From Nematopogon swammerdamellus (Eukaryota; Arthropoda; Insecta; Lepidoptera; Adelidae): a stretch of 64,000 nt of DNA. The position numbers and the translations under genes are program-made. Below, piece by piece: positions 31,101-43,100 of the stretch; the stretch's first letter is position 1, and every line of letters begins with the position of its first letter. The notes beneath the pieces were generated by a model. The model was not told the origin of the DNA. It was given only the letters and a program-made list of their open reading frames with translations, and did not search any database. Where the stretch lies: positions 19,582,048-19,646,047 of the forward strand of contig OX336350.1 of assembly GCA_946902875.1 (NCBI GenBank), read 5' to 3'.

Positions 31101-34100
31101 ACTGCTGAAGGCCTCGCCGTACTGGAAGCCTTAAAATACATCGAGAATTATCAAGAACCTATTCAGAATGAGAGCTCCCGTAAATGGCTAATAGTCAGTG
31201 ATTGTCAGAGCGTTCTTCGAGCCATCGAAAACACGAAACTTGATGCGAGAACGGCATATTTTATTTATAAGATACGAGAGAAGATACTTGATTTGAGTGT
31301 GAAAGGATTTACCGTGGGATTATTTTGGACGCCGAGCCACATTGATGTTTTAGGTAATGAATTGGTCGATAACCTCGCAAAAACAATTTTGACGTCTCAA
31401 AGCCCGATCAAAAATGTTGCCATACCACATTCTGACTTTCACGCAATTCTAACGAAAATCTATGATGATGAATGGGCTACAGTCTGGTCTGAATCTCTCC
31501 AACAGAAAGGAAGGTGGTATCATAAAATTCAAAATAATATTACGAAGACATCCTGGTTTGACAAAGGAATGCTATTGAAGGAACGGCAATTCTACACTAC
31601 TTTTTGCCGACTTCGTATGGGTCACTGTCAATTCAATGCGCACCTTCATCGAATGAATTTAGTGAATTCCTCCCTATGTCAACACTGCAATATAGATGAA
31701 GAGCAAACTCTGGACCACATATTTTTGAACTGTCCCGCTTTCACAATCCAAAGATTACTCATGATAGACCAACTTATGGAAAATTACAAATATCCCGAAA
31801 CGATCCCTACATCTTTGGAAAGAATTCTTTCAAATACACACAACTACCCAGCCATTTATACATATATAAGAAAAACCATTGGTAAAATATAATTACGAAA
31901 ACACATATAAAAGAAGAAAATTAAGAATTGGCTGTATGGTCAAATGATCTTTGCCTGCCTATTTATGGCGAAAACAACAACAACAACAACAACAGATTTT
32001 TCAGAACTAAATTCGATAAGAAATCAATTTTTAGATTTGATTCCGAGATCACTTACATTCGAGGAAAGATAATCATCAATTTAACTTTGGTTTTATGCTA
32101 AGTCTCCAAAGAGCATTTAAGAATGTGGATATAGAAGATAAGTATTAGCTTCTTGTAGGTAGAGGTGGTAGAGTGTTTTCATTTTACGAAGGCACGAGGG
32201 GTACGAGGTAGGAAGTGGTGCGACCGCGTGGAGCTCAGTAAAGAACGAACTCTTTTTTTTTTTATGGAAACTGACACGGTGGGCTACATCACCTACAACA
32301 TCCGTGATGTCAGCCCATAACACCGGGTGAACTTGGTGCCACGTCAGTGCTTCCCTTCGGTTGTGCCGGCTACACACTGGACGGAAAACACAAACTATTT
32401 ACATAGCCGTTTCGACCGACCTTTCATTCAGTGCGGTGGTACCAACCCGGGCGGGCTAAACCCTACCACCTAGTAATATAAGAAGGGAGTCATATCCCTT
32501 AGTCGCCTTTTACGACATACACGGGGAGAGATGCAGTGGGGCTATTCTTTTAAAGTACCGGCCCCACACGGTACATCGACACTCGATGCTAGGTCGGTAC
32601 ACACGTCCTACACGTCTCTGCGTTGCTCCGTCAAACCAAGTTGTTCCCTACTGAGCTCCGTGCGGTCTCGCACCACTTCCTACCTCATACCCCTCGTGCC
32701 TTCGTAAAATGAAAACACTCTACCTACGCCGCGAAACAATGGTTTTTGTGGTACCTGAAAAAAAAAAGTTTGAGAACCCCTGGTTTAATGGATAAAAAAT
32801 TCCAATAATAATGCATAGGCTGGCTGGGGTAGCTGGAGATCGCGGGGTATTGCACGAAGGTCCCCAACCAAGCTGGACTAGTTTGCAGGCCCAGAGTCAA
32901 CCCCAAACCAACAACAACAACAAATTCACATCAGAAATGTTATTCTTTTGAATAGAATTAGCGATAATGCGCAGTATACAATAGCGTACCGTGTGGGGCC
33001 GGTACTTAAAAAGAATAGCCACTGCAACTCTCCCCGTGCATGTCGTAAAAGGCGACTAAGGGATAAGGACAAGATGCCGTGCTAAAGGGCGACAGGCTCG
33101 CCACCTCTCACCTTGGCATGGTACTTCCACCCAGTCATGCAGCCGGTGGGTCTTCGTGCCTTACTTGCTGCTTGATCGATTGAATCTTGATCGAATAATT
33201 TGCGAAACGTGGTGGCCGGTGTTGTGCTGTAATTTACCAGAGTTCTTGCAGCACAACACCGATTACTCTGCTTACCCCGATTGTCGGGATTCAGCGTGTG
33301 TTATATATATACAATAGCGTACGATTGATTTGCAGGTCACATGGATAGTCGAAGTAGCATTCGATATGTGCTGCTGGCCACGTCTCTGCTATCCCTCGCG
33401 TTCACCCTCACACAAGGTACGTCTTTGAAAAGTGCACATCTTGTTTACTTTTTTTTTGTTTTTTGTTTTTTTTTTTTTTATGGAAACTAACACTGTTGGC
33501 TACATCACCTACAACATCCTTGATGTCAGCCTATAACACAGGGTGAACTAGGTGCCGTGTCAGTGCTTCCCTTCATTTCGTGTCGGCTACACTGAACTGG
33601 ACGGAAAACACGAACAATTTACATAGCCGTTTCGACCGACGTTTCGTCTGAAATATATATTATTGATGTATATATAATATGAAATATATAATATTTAAAA
33701 AAGCAAAACAAAACAAACAAAATAAACCATTAGTCAATATAGATATGTACACAGCTGCTTGTTCGTCAGATAATATTTTTCAGTTTAAACTTTTTCGTTT
33801 TACATCTTGTTGTAGCTAAGACGTGTTCGCCTATCGGATTCTTGAACATGTTTTGTTTGCATGACGAACCATACTGAATATGCATATGTCTCAATGTAAT
33901 ATTGTTATTGTTGTGTGTTCTTTATGGCGAAATAAATATCTGTATCTGTATCTGTATCTTTGTTTATAGGCGCGCTAGAGTTCATGTATCTGCATCTGTA
34001 TCTTTGTTTATAGGCGCGCTAGAGTTCATGTATCTGCATCTGTATCTTTGTTTATAGGCGCGCTAGAGTTCATGTATCTGTATCTGTATCTTTGTTTATA

Positions 34101-37100
34101 GGCGCGCTAGAGTTCATGTATCTGTATCTGTATCTTTGTTTATAGGCGCACTAGAGTTCATGTATCTGCATCTGTATCTTTGTTTATAGGCGCGCTAGAG
34201 TTCATGTATCTGCATCTGTATCTTTGTTTATAGGCGCGCTAGAGTTCATGTATCTGCATCTGTATCTTTTTTTATAGGCGCGCTAGAGTTCATGTATCTG
34301 TATCTGTATCTTTGTTTATAGGCGCGCTAGAGTTCATGTATCTGTATCTGTATCTTTGTTTATAGGCGCGCTAGAGTTCATGTATCTGCATCTGTATCTT
34401 TGTTTATAGGCGCGCTAGAGTTCATGTATCTGTATCTGTATCTTTGTTTATAGGCGCGCTAGAGTTCATGTATCTGTATCTTTGTTTACAGGCGCGCTAG
34501 AGTTCATGTATCTGTATCTGTATCTTTGTTTATAGGCGCGCTAGAGTTCATGTATCTGTATCTGTATCTTTGTTTATAGGCGCGCTAGAGTTCATGTATC
34601 TGTATCTGTATCTTTGTTTATAGGCGCGCTAGAGTTCATGTATCTGTATCTGTATCTTTGTTTACAGGCGCGCTAGAGTTCATGTATCTGTATCTGTATC
34701 TTTGTTTACAGGCGCGCTAGAGTTCATGTGGCCGGACGACGAGTTCCACATCGACTCGCGCGGCTTCGACCTGTTCGGCCACGGTGGCGTCGTGTTCTGG
34801 TTCGGCTCGTCGCTCGCGTTCGCCGTCATCTACCTGCTCATCCTGGTGCTGCCGTGGACGAGGCTGCGGGAGTACCTCGCCCTGCCCAGTGAGTGACTTG
34901 TTCTTGCTATTGTACATACATACATACATATCACACACGCTGAATCCCGACAATCGGGGTAAGCAGAGTCATCCGTGTTGTGCTGCAAGAGCTCTGGTAA
35001 ATTACAGCACACCACCGACCGCCACGTTTCGCAAATTATTCGAACAAGATTAAATCGATCAAGCAGCAAGTAAGGCACGAAGACCCACCTGCTGCATGAC
35101 TCGGTGGAAGTACCGTGCCAAGGTGAAAGGTGGCGAGCCTATCGCCCTTTAGCAAGGCATCTTGTCCTTATCCCTTAGTCGCCTTTTACGACATGCACGG
35201 GGAGAGATGCAGTGAGGCTATTCTTTTTACCGATAATGAATAGAATAGAATAGAAACTCTTTATTGCACAAAAATTTAAGGAAGAACAGTATCATAACAT
35301 GTAACATGCATACCTATATACATATACTATATACAGGGTGTATTTTAATTGACTGCGTTCCTTTCAGGGGGTTGTTCTGTATCCTAAACTGAGTAACTTT
35401 TGTTCTACAGCTTTTGGAAATTGGAAAAAAAAAATTCACTTTCTCCATACATTTAAGGGCAGACCTAACCTCCAAATGTATGGGGAAGGTGAATTTTTTT
35501 TTAGAAATTCCTATAGTTGTATAACAAAAGTGGCTCAGTTTAAGATACAGAACAACCCCCTAAAAGGAACGCAGTCAATTAAAATACATTGTGTATATTA
35601 TATATATATATATATATATAGAATAGAATAGAAATACTTTATTTATTGCGCACAAAAAAAGTGAAGGAAAATTGGAGAGGCGTATGTCCAGCAGTGGACA
35701 CACGCTGACTGACCGAGTGACTGACAGCCTGGGGTTTTTCAAAAGGGGCGTGAAAAGGCTCCTGTCGGGCCGGCATGACATTCGCAATCCCCGTGCATCA
35801 CAGACATGTCGAGTTAGATATATAGATAGAAAATGCTTTATTGCCCCAGTAAACATTAAACAGTAACAGGTACATTATAGAAAATTTACATAAGGTGCAA
35901 AGGCGGACTTATCCCTTACAGAGATTTCTTACAGTCAACCTTTGGATGTTTGAGATTCGATAATATAGTGGAATAAAGTCCCACAGGATGTGATTGACTC
36001 CTCAAACACAAACACCTTCAAAAACCGATTAGATAAATACATAAAAAGTACATCAACAAACAAGTAGCAACAGTGCCCAAGTACGAAAACTAAAAACAAA
36101 ACAAAAAAACAAAAAAAAACATTATAATCATTCATTATCTGAAAAAAAACTGATATGAACACATCAGCTAGAGCTGCTTGTTCATTAAAAAATAAATAAA
36201 TAAATGTAAGTAGGTAGTAGCAAAAGAGTTATCCATAAAAAAAAACCACCTAGTAAGCAGCAAGGGAAATTACAAATGTTCCACTCTGTTAGTTCGGAAT
36301 ATACTAGACACGCTCTCCTTATCCAATGCATCACATAGTGCCTCAACAACAGACAGATAAACAAGCCGACCCGGGACCGGGTGAAATGAATTATGACATA
36401 AAAACATCACAAAGTAATAAATAATAGTATGATATCGCATAAAGTGAAGTGCCAACTGTTGCAGCAATGAACCCGGCGCGGTTCATTGCACAGTGTGTTA
36501 TGCAATCTCTCCTTCTGTGCAATTGAAAGTTGCATTGTAAACCGTTCGATGTTCGTTTACCGGTTTTGCGGCGTCTAAGTTTTGTTTTTTTTTTGGTAAT
36601 TATCAGTGATCGTCGTAGGGGGTTAATGAACATGAATGATAATATTTTTATTAGAAAAATGCAAAGCGAAAATCATTGGAAAAAATACATCCCGGCCAGG
36701 ATATTAATAAATTCTAATAAAATTATCTATAAAGCGAGTATGTGCTTCGTACTAACATATAAACATAAAATATTATGAATGATGATGTATAATGGACATA
36801 CATGCCCCGGGATTCCGGGATTGATGATCCCCCGGGATCCGGGGCACCTAGTTCACCCGGTGTTATGGGCTGACATCGCGGATGTTGTAGGTGATGTAGC
36901 CAACCGTGTCTGTTTCCATAAATAAAAACAATTCTTTTATTATAATAATTTGCGAAATATGAAGATGATTAAATAATGAAGATAAAAACAAAACAAATAT
37001 TCAAAACACAGCAATATTTATAAGCCGATATTGGAAATCAACAACATTTGTTCACAGAAACAAAATCTAAGGTGGACTAGGTAACTTACGTTAAGGAATA

Positions 37101-40100
37101 TCCATGTTAAGATAACGGTTACCAAATCCCGGGAATACACTACCTACGCCGATCACTGGTAATTAATTATTGACTTGCTGGGGCCGCCTTCATTCAGGTT
37201 GTCCAGCGACCTGGAAAATGGGGAATTACCAGGGAATTTTTCCACACGGGAAAAAACGGAAAATTGAAAATGTGTGCGAAATTCAGAGAAAATGAGGCAA
37301 GTCCGTTCCTAGCGAGAACAGATATATCTATCCGCTTAGATGAAAGAAAATACAGAAAAGGTACAACATTCAACATTATATGCTCGCTACATTGCTCGCT
37401 GGGCAAACCTTTGGACAATAGCAACCTTTCAATCATAATCATAGATTTTAACGTAGTGTACGTGTTGCAGCCAAGCTGTCGTTCTACATGTTCGTGCTAC
37501 TCCTGCTACTGCTGGCGGACGTGCCGCTCGCTCTCTGCGCGGTCTACGTCACCAGCTGGCTCTACCTCTCTCTCTACAACGTAGTGTACGTGTTGCAGCC
37601 AAGCTGTCGTTCTACATGTTCGTGCTACTCCTGCTACTGCTGGCGGACGTGCCGCTCGCTCTCTGCGCGGTCTACGTCACCAGCTGGCTCTACCTCTCTC
37701 TCTACAACGTAGTGTACGTGTTGCAGCCAAGCTGTCGTTCTACATGTTCGTGCTACTCCTGCTACTGCTGGCGGACGTGCCGCTCGCTCTCTGCGCGGTC
37801 TACGTCACCAGCTGGCTCTACCTCTCTCTCTACAACGTAGTGTACGTGTTGCAGCCAAGCTGTCGTTCTACATGTTCGTGCTACTCCTGCTACTGCTGGC
37901 GGACGTGCCGCTCGCTCTCTGCGCGGTCTACGTCACCAGCTGGCTCTACCTCTCTCTCTACAACGTAGTGTACGTGTTGCAGCCAAGCTGTCGTTCTACA
38001 TGTTCGTGCTACTCCTGCTACTGCTGGCGGACGTGCCGCTCGCTCTCTGCGCGGTCTACGTCACCAGCTGGCTCTACCTCTCTCTCTACAACGTAGTGTA
38101 CGTGTTGCAGCCAAGCTGTCGTTCTACATGTTCGTGCTACTCCTGCTACTGCTGGCGGACGTGCCGCTCGCTCTCTGCGCGGTCTACGTCACCAGCTGGC
38201 TCTACCTCTCTCTCTACAACGTAGTGTACGTGTTGCAGCCAAGCTGTCGTTCTACATGTTCGTGCTACTCCTGCTACTGCTGGCGGACGTGCCGCTCGCT
38301 CTCTGCGCGGTCTACGTCACCAGCTGGCTCTACCTCTCTCTCTACAACGTAGTGTACGTGTTGCAGCCAAGCTGTCGTTCTACATGTTCGTGCTACTCCT
38401 GCTACTGCTGGCGGACGTGCCGCTCGCTCTCTGCGCGGTCTACGTCACCAGCTGGCTCTACCTCTCTCTCTACAACGTAGTGTACGTGTTGCAGCCAAGC
38501 TGTCGTTCTACATGTTCGTGCTACTCCTGCTACTGCTGGCGGACGTGCCGCTCGCTCTCTGCGCGGTCTACGTCACCAGCTGGCTCTACCTCTCTCTCTA
38601 CAACGTAGTGTACGTGTTGCAGCCAAGCTGTCGTTCTACATGTTCGTGCTACTCCTGCTACTGCTGGCGGACGTGCCGCTCGCTCTCTGCGCGGTCTACG
38701 TCACCAGCTGGCTCTACCTCTCTCTCTACAACGTAGTGTACGTGTTGCAGCCAAGCTGTCGTTCTACATGTTCGTGCTACTCCTGCTACTGCTGGCGGAC
38801 GTGCCGCTCGCTCTCTGCGCGGTCTACGTCACCAGCTGGCTCTACCTCTCTCTCTACAACGTAGTGTACGTGTTGCAGCCAAGCTGTCGTTCTACATGTT
38901 CGTGCTACTCCTGCTACTGCTGGCGGACGTGCCGCTCGCTCTCTGCGCGGTCTACGTCACCAGCTGGCTCTACCTCTCTCTCTACAACGTAGTGTACGTG
39001 TTGCAGCCAAGCTGTCGTTCTACATGTACGTGCTGCTCCCGCTGCTGCTGGACACGGCGCAGGCGGTGGGCGCCGGGCTGCTTGCGTTGGCGGACGTGCC
39101 GCTCGCTCTCTGCACGGTCGACGTCACCAGCTGGCTCTACCTCTCCCTCTACAACGTAGTGTACGTGTTGCAGCCAAGCTGTCGTTCTACATGTACGTGC
39201 TGCTCCTGCTGCTGCTGGACACGGCGCAGGCGGTGGGCGCCGGGCTGCTCGCGTGGGCGGACGTGCCGCTCGCTCTCTGCGCGGTCGACGTCACCAGCTG
39301 GCTCTACCTCTCTCTCTACACGCCGCTCGTCTATCACACATTCCTCAGCGAATTCTTCAGGTAGGTAGGCTGCCTGTCTTGCGAACTGCACCGAAGTAGC
39401 ATTGAAGCCTGAAAATGCTAAATGTTAAATGTTGAAATTTTTTTTTTTTTTATGGAAACTGACACAGTTGGCTAACACCGAGTTAACTAGGTGCCACGTC
39501 AGTGTTTCCCTTCGATCGTGCCGGCTACACTGAACTGGACGGAAAACATAAAACTATTTACATTAAGCCGTTTCGACCGACCTTTCATTCAGTGAAATAT
39601 GACGAATCCGAGTGCAGTGTACTGTCTATGGAGGATGTATCCTACTAATATTATAAACGCGAAAGTTTGTGAGGATGGATGGATCTATGGATCTTTGTTC
39701 CTCTTTCACGGAAAAACTACTGAACGGATTTTGATGAGACTTTACAGTACTTATACATTATACATCAGAATAACATATAGGCTATATACCGTCACGCTGA
39801 ATAGCCTTAGGGCCCTCGCAAACTGCACTTTCTGTCGGCCGATAGTTTAGTTGGGTTGGGCTTCTAGACACCGAGCCAACTAAACAGTCTGGTTGGTGAA
39901 ACTAGCCAACTGACGGCTGATTATTCACGAACGATTTGCTAGGTTGTAACCGACTGTTGAAGAGAGTGGTCGCACAATGAAAATACAGTTCATTCATTCA
40001 AATTCACGTCAGAATTCTCGTTTAAACTTTTTTTATAAAATGAAGGCCTTTTTTTGACTTCCTCAATTAAATTTACGATCGACGTTTCTACAATCAGCGA

Positions 40101-43100
40101 TTGAGAATAGGGCAACGTCATTATCGCACGCACGACCCTCACGCGCCAAAGCTTGGAGTGAACTGAACTATCGGCAGAGTCGGCCGACTTTTAATTGTCG
40201 TGTTTGCACGAGTGGAAGGGGAGCCAATACTGATTAACAGTCGGCCGATAGTTCGCCGGCAGTTTAGTTTGAAGGCAATCGGGAAGCCCATCAAACTTAT
40301 TTATCGGTCGATACTGAATCGTTGTAATATGCTACTTGCATACATCTTCATACTGATTAAGAGCCCGATCGCCCCATCGGCCGATAGAAAGTCTCCAGTT
40401 TGCGAGGGCTCTTAGGGCTCAGCAGTATCAAATAAAGTATAGTATGGACGGGAGAGAGAGAATATAAAAGATAAGAAAAACAAAAGCCTATCAATGTCAC
40501 ATAAAAACTTCAATTTTGAATTCTGTTCTTTTTTTTAAATCCACGCGGACGAAGTCGCGGGCAGTAAAAAATAAAGAAGCAAACATATTACTGTGTAGTA
40601 TAAAACTGTCGTCGCCAGCGTGCATTGTCTTCGTTGGTTACGGAGCATCCCTTTGGATGTTCCGCACGGGACCAACCCAGTCGGCTACAATTTTCACCTA
40701 GTAAGGGACAAGGGAAGGGACCTACAGTTTCTACAGCGTCGGCTTCTCCTGCGAGAGTTCCGAGGTTCGAATCCGATCGGCGTGTACCAATGAGTTTTTT
40801 TTTATGATGAAAAAATTCACCTGCACACCTACACCTGCTGCTTCACCGTTTGGAACCGGTGTATAAGTGTAGTTCCCTTCCCTTGCCACTTACTAGGTGG
40901 TAGGCTCAAATTGTAGCCGATTGGGTTGATGCCACCGTACTGGATGTAAGATGGCCGCATATTAGCCTCGGCTGTGTTCTCCTCTAGTCCAGTATAGCCA
41001 GCAATCCAGCGAAGTCTTCGGTATGGCACCTACCTTCTCGGAGGTGATATTGGCTGGTCGGAGCATGTGCTTCGGCCCCTCCGACTCAGCCACCCATACC
41101 AGATGACATAAAAATAAAATCATAATTGGATTTGATCAACCACAAATTCTGACGCACCGGGTCGTAAGGGCCTGGAACAAATTATCTGAGGACACCGTCA
41201 GCGCCCCATCCCGTCGGTTAATTCTTTAAAAAACCAATTAGGCAAAAGAAAACAACACAAAAAACAAATAAAGAAAAATACTTAAAAACCAATACAAGTG
41301 CACTCATAAATAAAATCCTATGCCTTGTTTGCAGTGTGTCGCAGCCGAGTATAATGTTCTCGTACAAGGCGCAGATGGACGAGCCGATAGAGGATGACCA
41401 GGTGTCCCTTCCGCACCAGCAGAGCTTCAGCTCACTCAAGACAGACTCGGATTACATCTACCAGGTGATTTCTTAAGTTCCTAACGACACAGATTACTTA
41501 ATAGTTACTTCGTAACAGATAAATCACTCCATAGAAAAAGTTCCATACCTTCGGCTTTAATAGCCTACTGTTTCACTTCGCCAATCACTGCGTGCGAAAA
41601 TGTACCTAAACGATCGAGTGTAAAGTGATTATTGCGTGGGCGAGCGTGTAGGTATGCTTCGCGCGGCTGACGAATTTCCACTGAATTAGACCACCGGCGG
41701 CCCGCTGGGCGGTAAGTAGTTGGCGCGCGCAAGTACATTGAGTGCGTGAGGTCTGCTAACGACTACCGGTCGCCTTTACCTCTTGCAGAACTTCAATGGT
41801 TTCGTCACATTTACGCACAGTTCACGGCAGCAAGTAATGCGTGTCGAGCTTTAGAAAGAGACAATCCGACCGTTGTAGAGCGCCGTCCCCGTCCCGCGCA
41901 CTCGCACGTCACCGTGCGACAGGGACGACGCCAGGCCTCACGCACTCTATGTACTTGCGCGCACTAACTACCTACCGCCCGGTGGACCGCCGGCGATCTC
42001 ATTGGGGTAGCTGGAGACTGCGGGGTTTAGCACGAAAGTCCCCAACCAAGCGGGATTAGTTTGCAGGCCTAGAGCCAACCCCAAACCAAAACAACAACAA
42101 CAACAACAACATTCATACTGTGGCATCGAAGATGAGCGTTTTGGTTCAATGTGAACATTTGGATGTATATGTAGATAGGTGTATGTTTGTAAGAAATTGT
42201 CCTAACGCGCGCGACCGTACCGCACAGAGCAACAGCGTGTACGACAGCACGCTGCTGGAGGCGGGCACAACCCCCATGAACCCCGTGTACAGCGCCTCAC
42301 TGCAGAGCCCCGACTCGATCGCATCCGGGCGCTCGCTCGACGCGCACGAACGCAGCACCTTCCAGGTCTGTACCGCACAGAGCAACAGCGTGTACGACAG
42401 CACGCTGCTGGAGGCGGGCACGACCCCCATGAACCCCGTGTACAGCGCCTCACTGCAGAGCCCCGACTCGATCGCATCCGGGCGCTCGCTCGACGCACAC
42501 GAACGCAGCACCTTCCAGGTCTGTACTGCACAGAGCAACAGCGTGTACGACAGCACGCTGCTGGAGGCGGGCACGACCCCCATGAACCCCGTGTACAGCG
42601 CCTCACTGCAGAGCCCCGACTCGATCGCATCCGGGCGCTCGCTCGACGCGCACGAGCGCAGCACCTTCCAGGTTTGTACCGCACAGAGCAACAGCGTGTA
42701 CGACAGCACGCTGCTGGAGGCGGGCACGACCCCCATGAACCCCGTGTACAGCGCCTCCCTGCAGAGCCCCGACTCGATCGCATCCGGGCGCTCGCTCGAC
42801 GCGCACGAGCAAAGCACCTTCCAGGTCTGTCAGCGGCCGGTTCCGTCCAATTCCAATCATGTCTGATATATTTTTGACATGAAGGCCCTAGATCTGAACA
42901 ATGAGAAAAATATTATTTAAAAAATTATAGGCACCACTGATGTAGATTCATCAGTGGTGCCTATAATTTTTTAGGTTTCGTACGTACGGAAGCCTATTAC
43001 TAAGCCTACGCCGTCTGTCTGTCCATCCGTCCGTCTGTCCGTCCGTCCGTCCGTCTGGGTGTCCGTCCGGGCTGTATCACTCGAACCCTAATAGGTAGCC

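Larger units (their letters stand above)
30600..32782. mobile_element. hAT element disrupted by three later insertions
   Basis: Same family as 7942-8427: ends CAGCGGTTCTCAA / TTTGAGAACCCCTG with an exact 8-bp target-site duplication GTTTAATG (30592-30599 and 32783-32790). Its own sequence is at 30600-30617, 30835-31050, 31995-32170 and 32721-32782; the rest is inserted elements. It lies in TPRA1 intron 2. Confidence 0.9.

Noticed and set aside
37451..39173. Array could be a CRISPR-like repeat, or a bank of mutually exclusive exons
   Set aside because: There are no variable spacers; the whole 128-bp unit repeats. The units lack donors and break frame, so they cannot be exchangeable exons.
39810..40411. 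Coding exon between TPRA1 exons 5 and 6
   Set aside because: The open frames lie in a TTA-flanked MITE.
42146..42817. Two minus-strand open frames of about 190-220 codons
   Set aside because: Antisense shadows of the four-fold TPRA1 exon 7 repeat.
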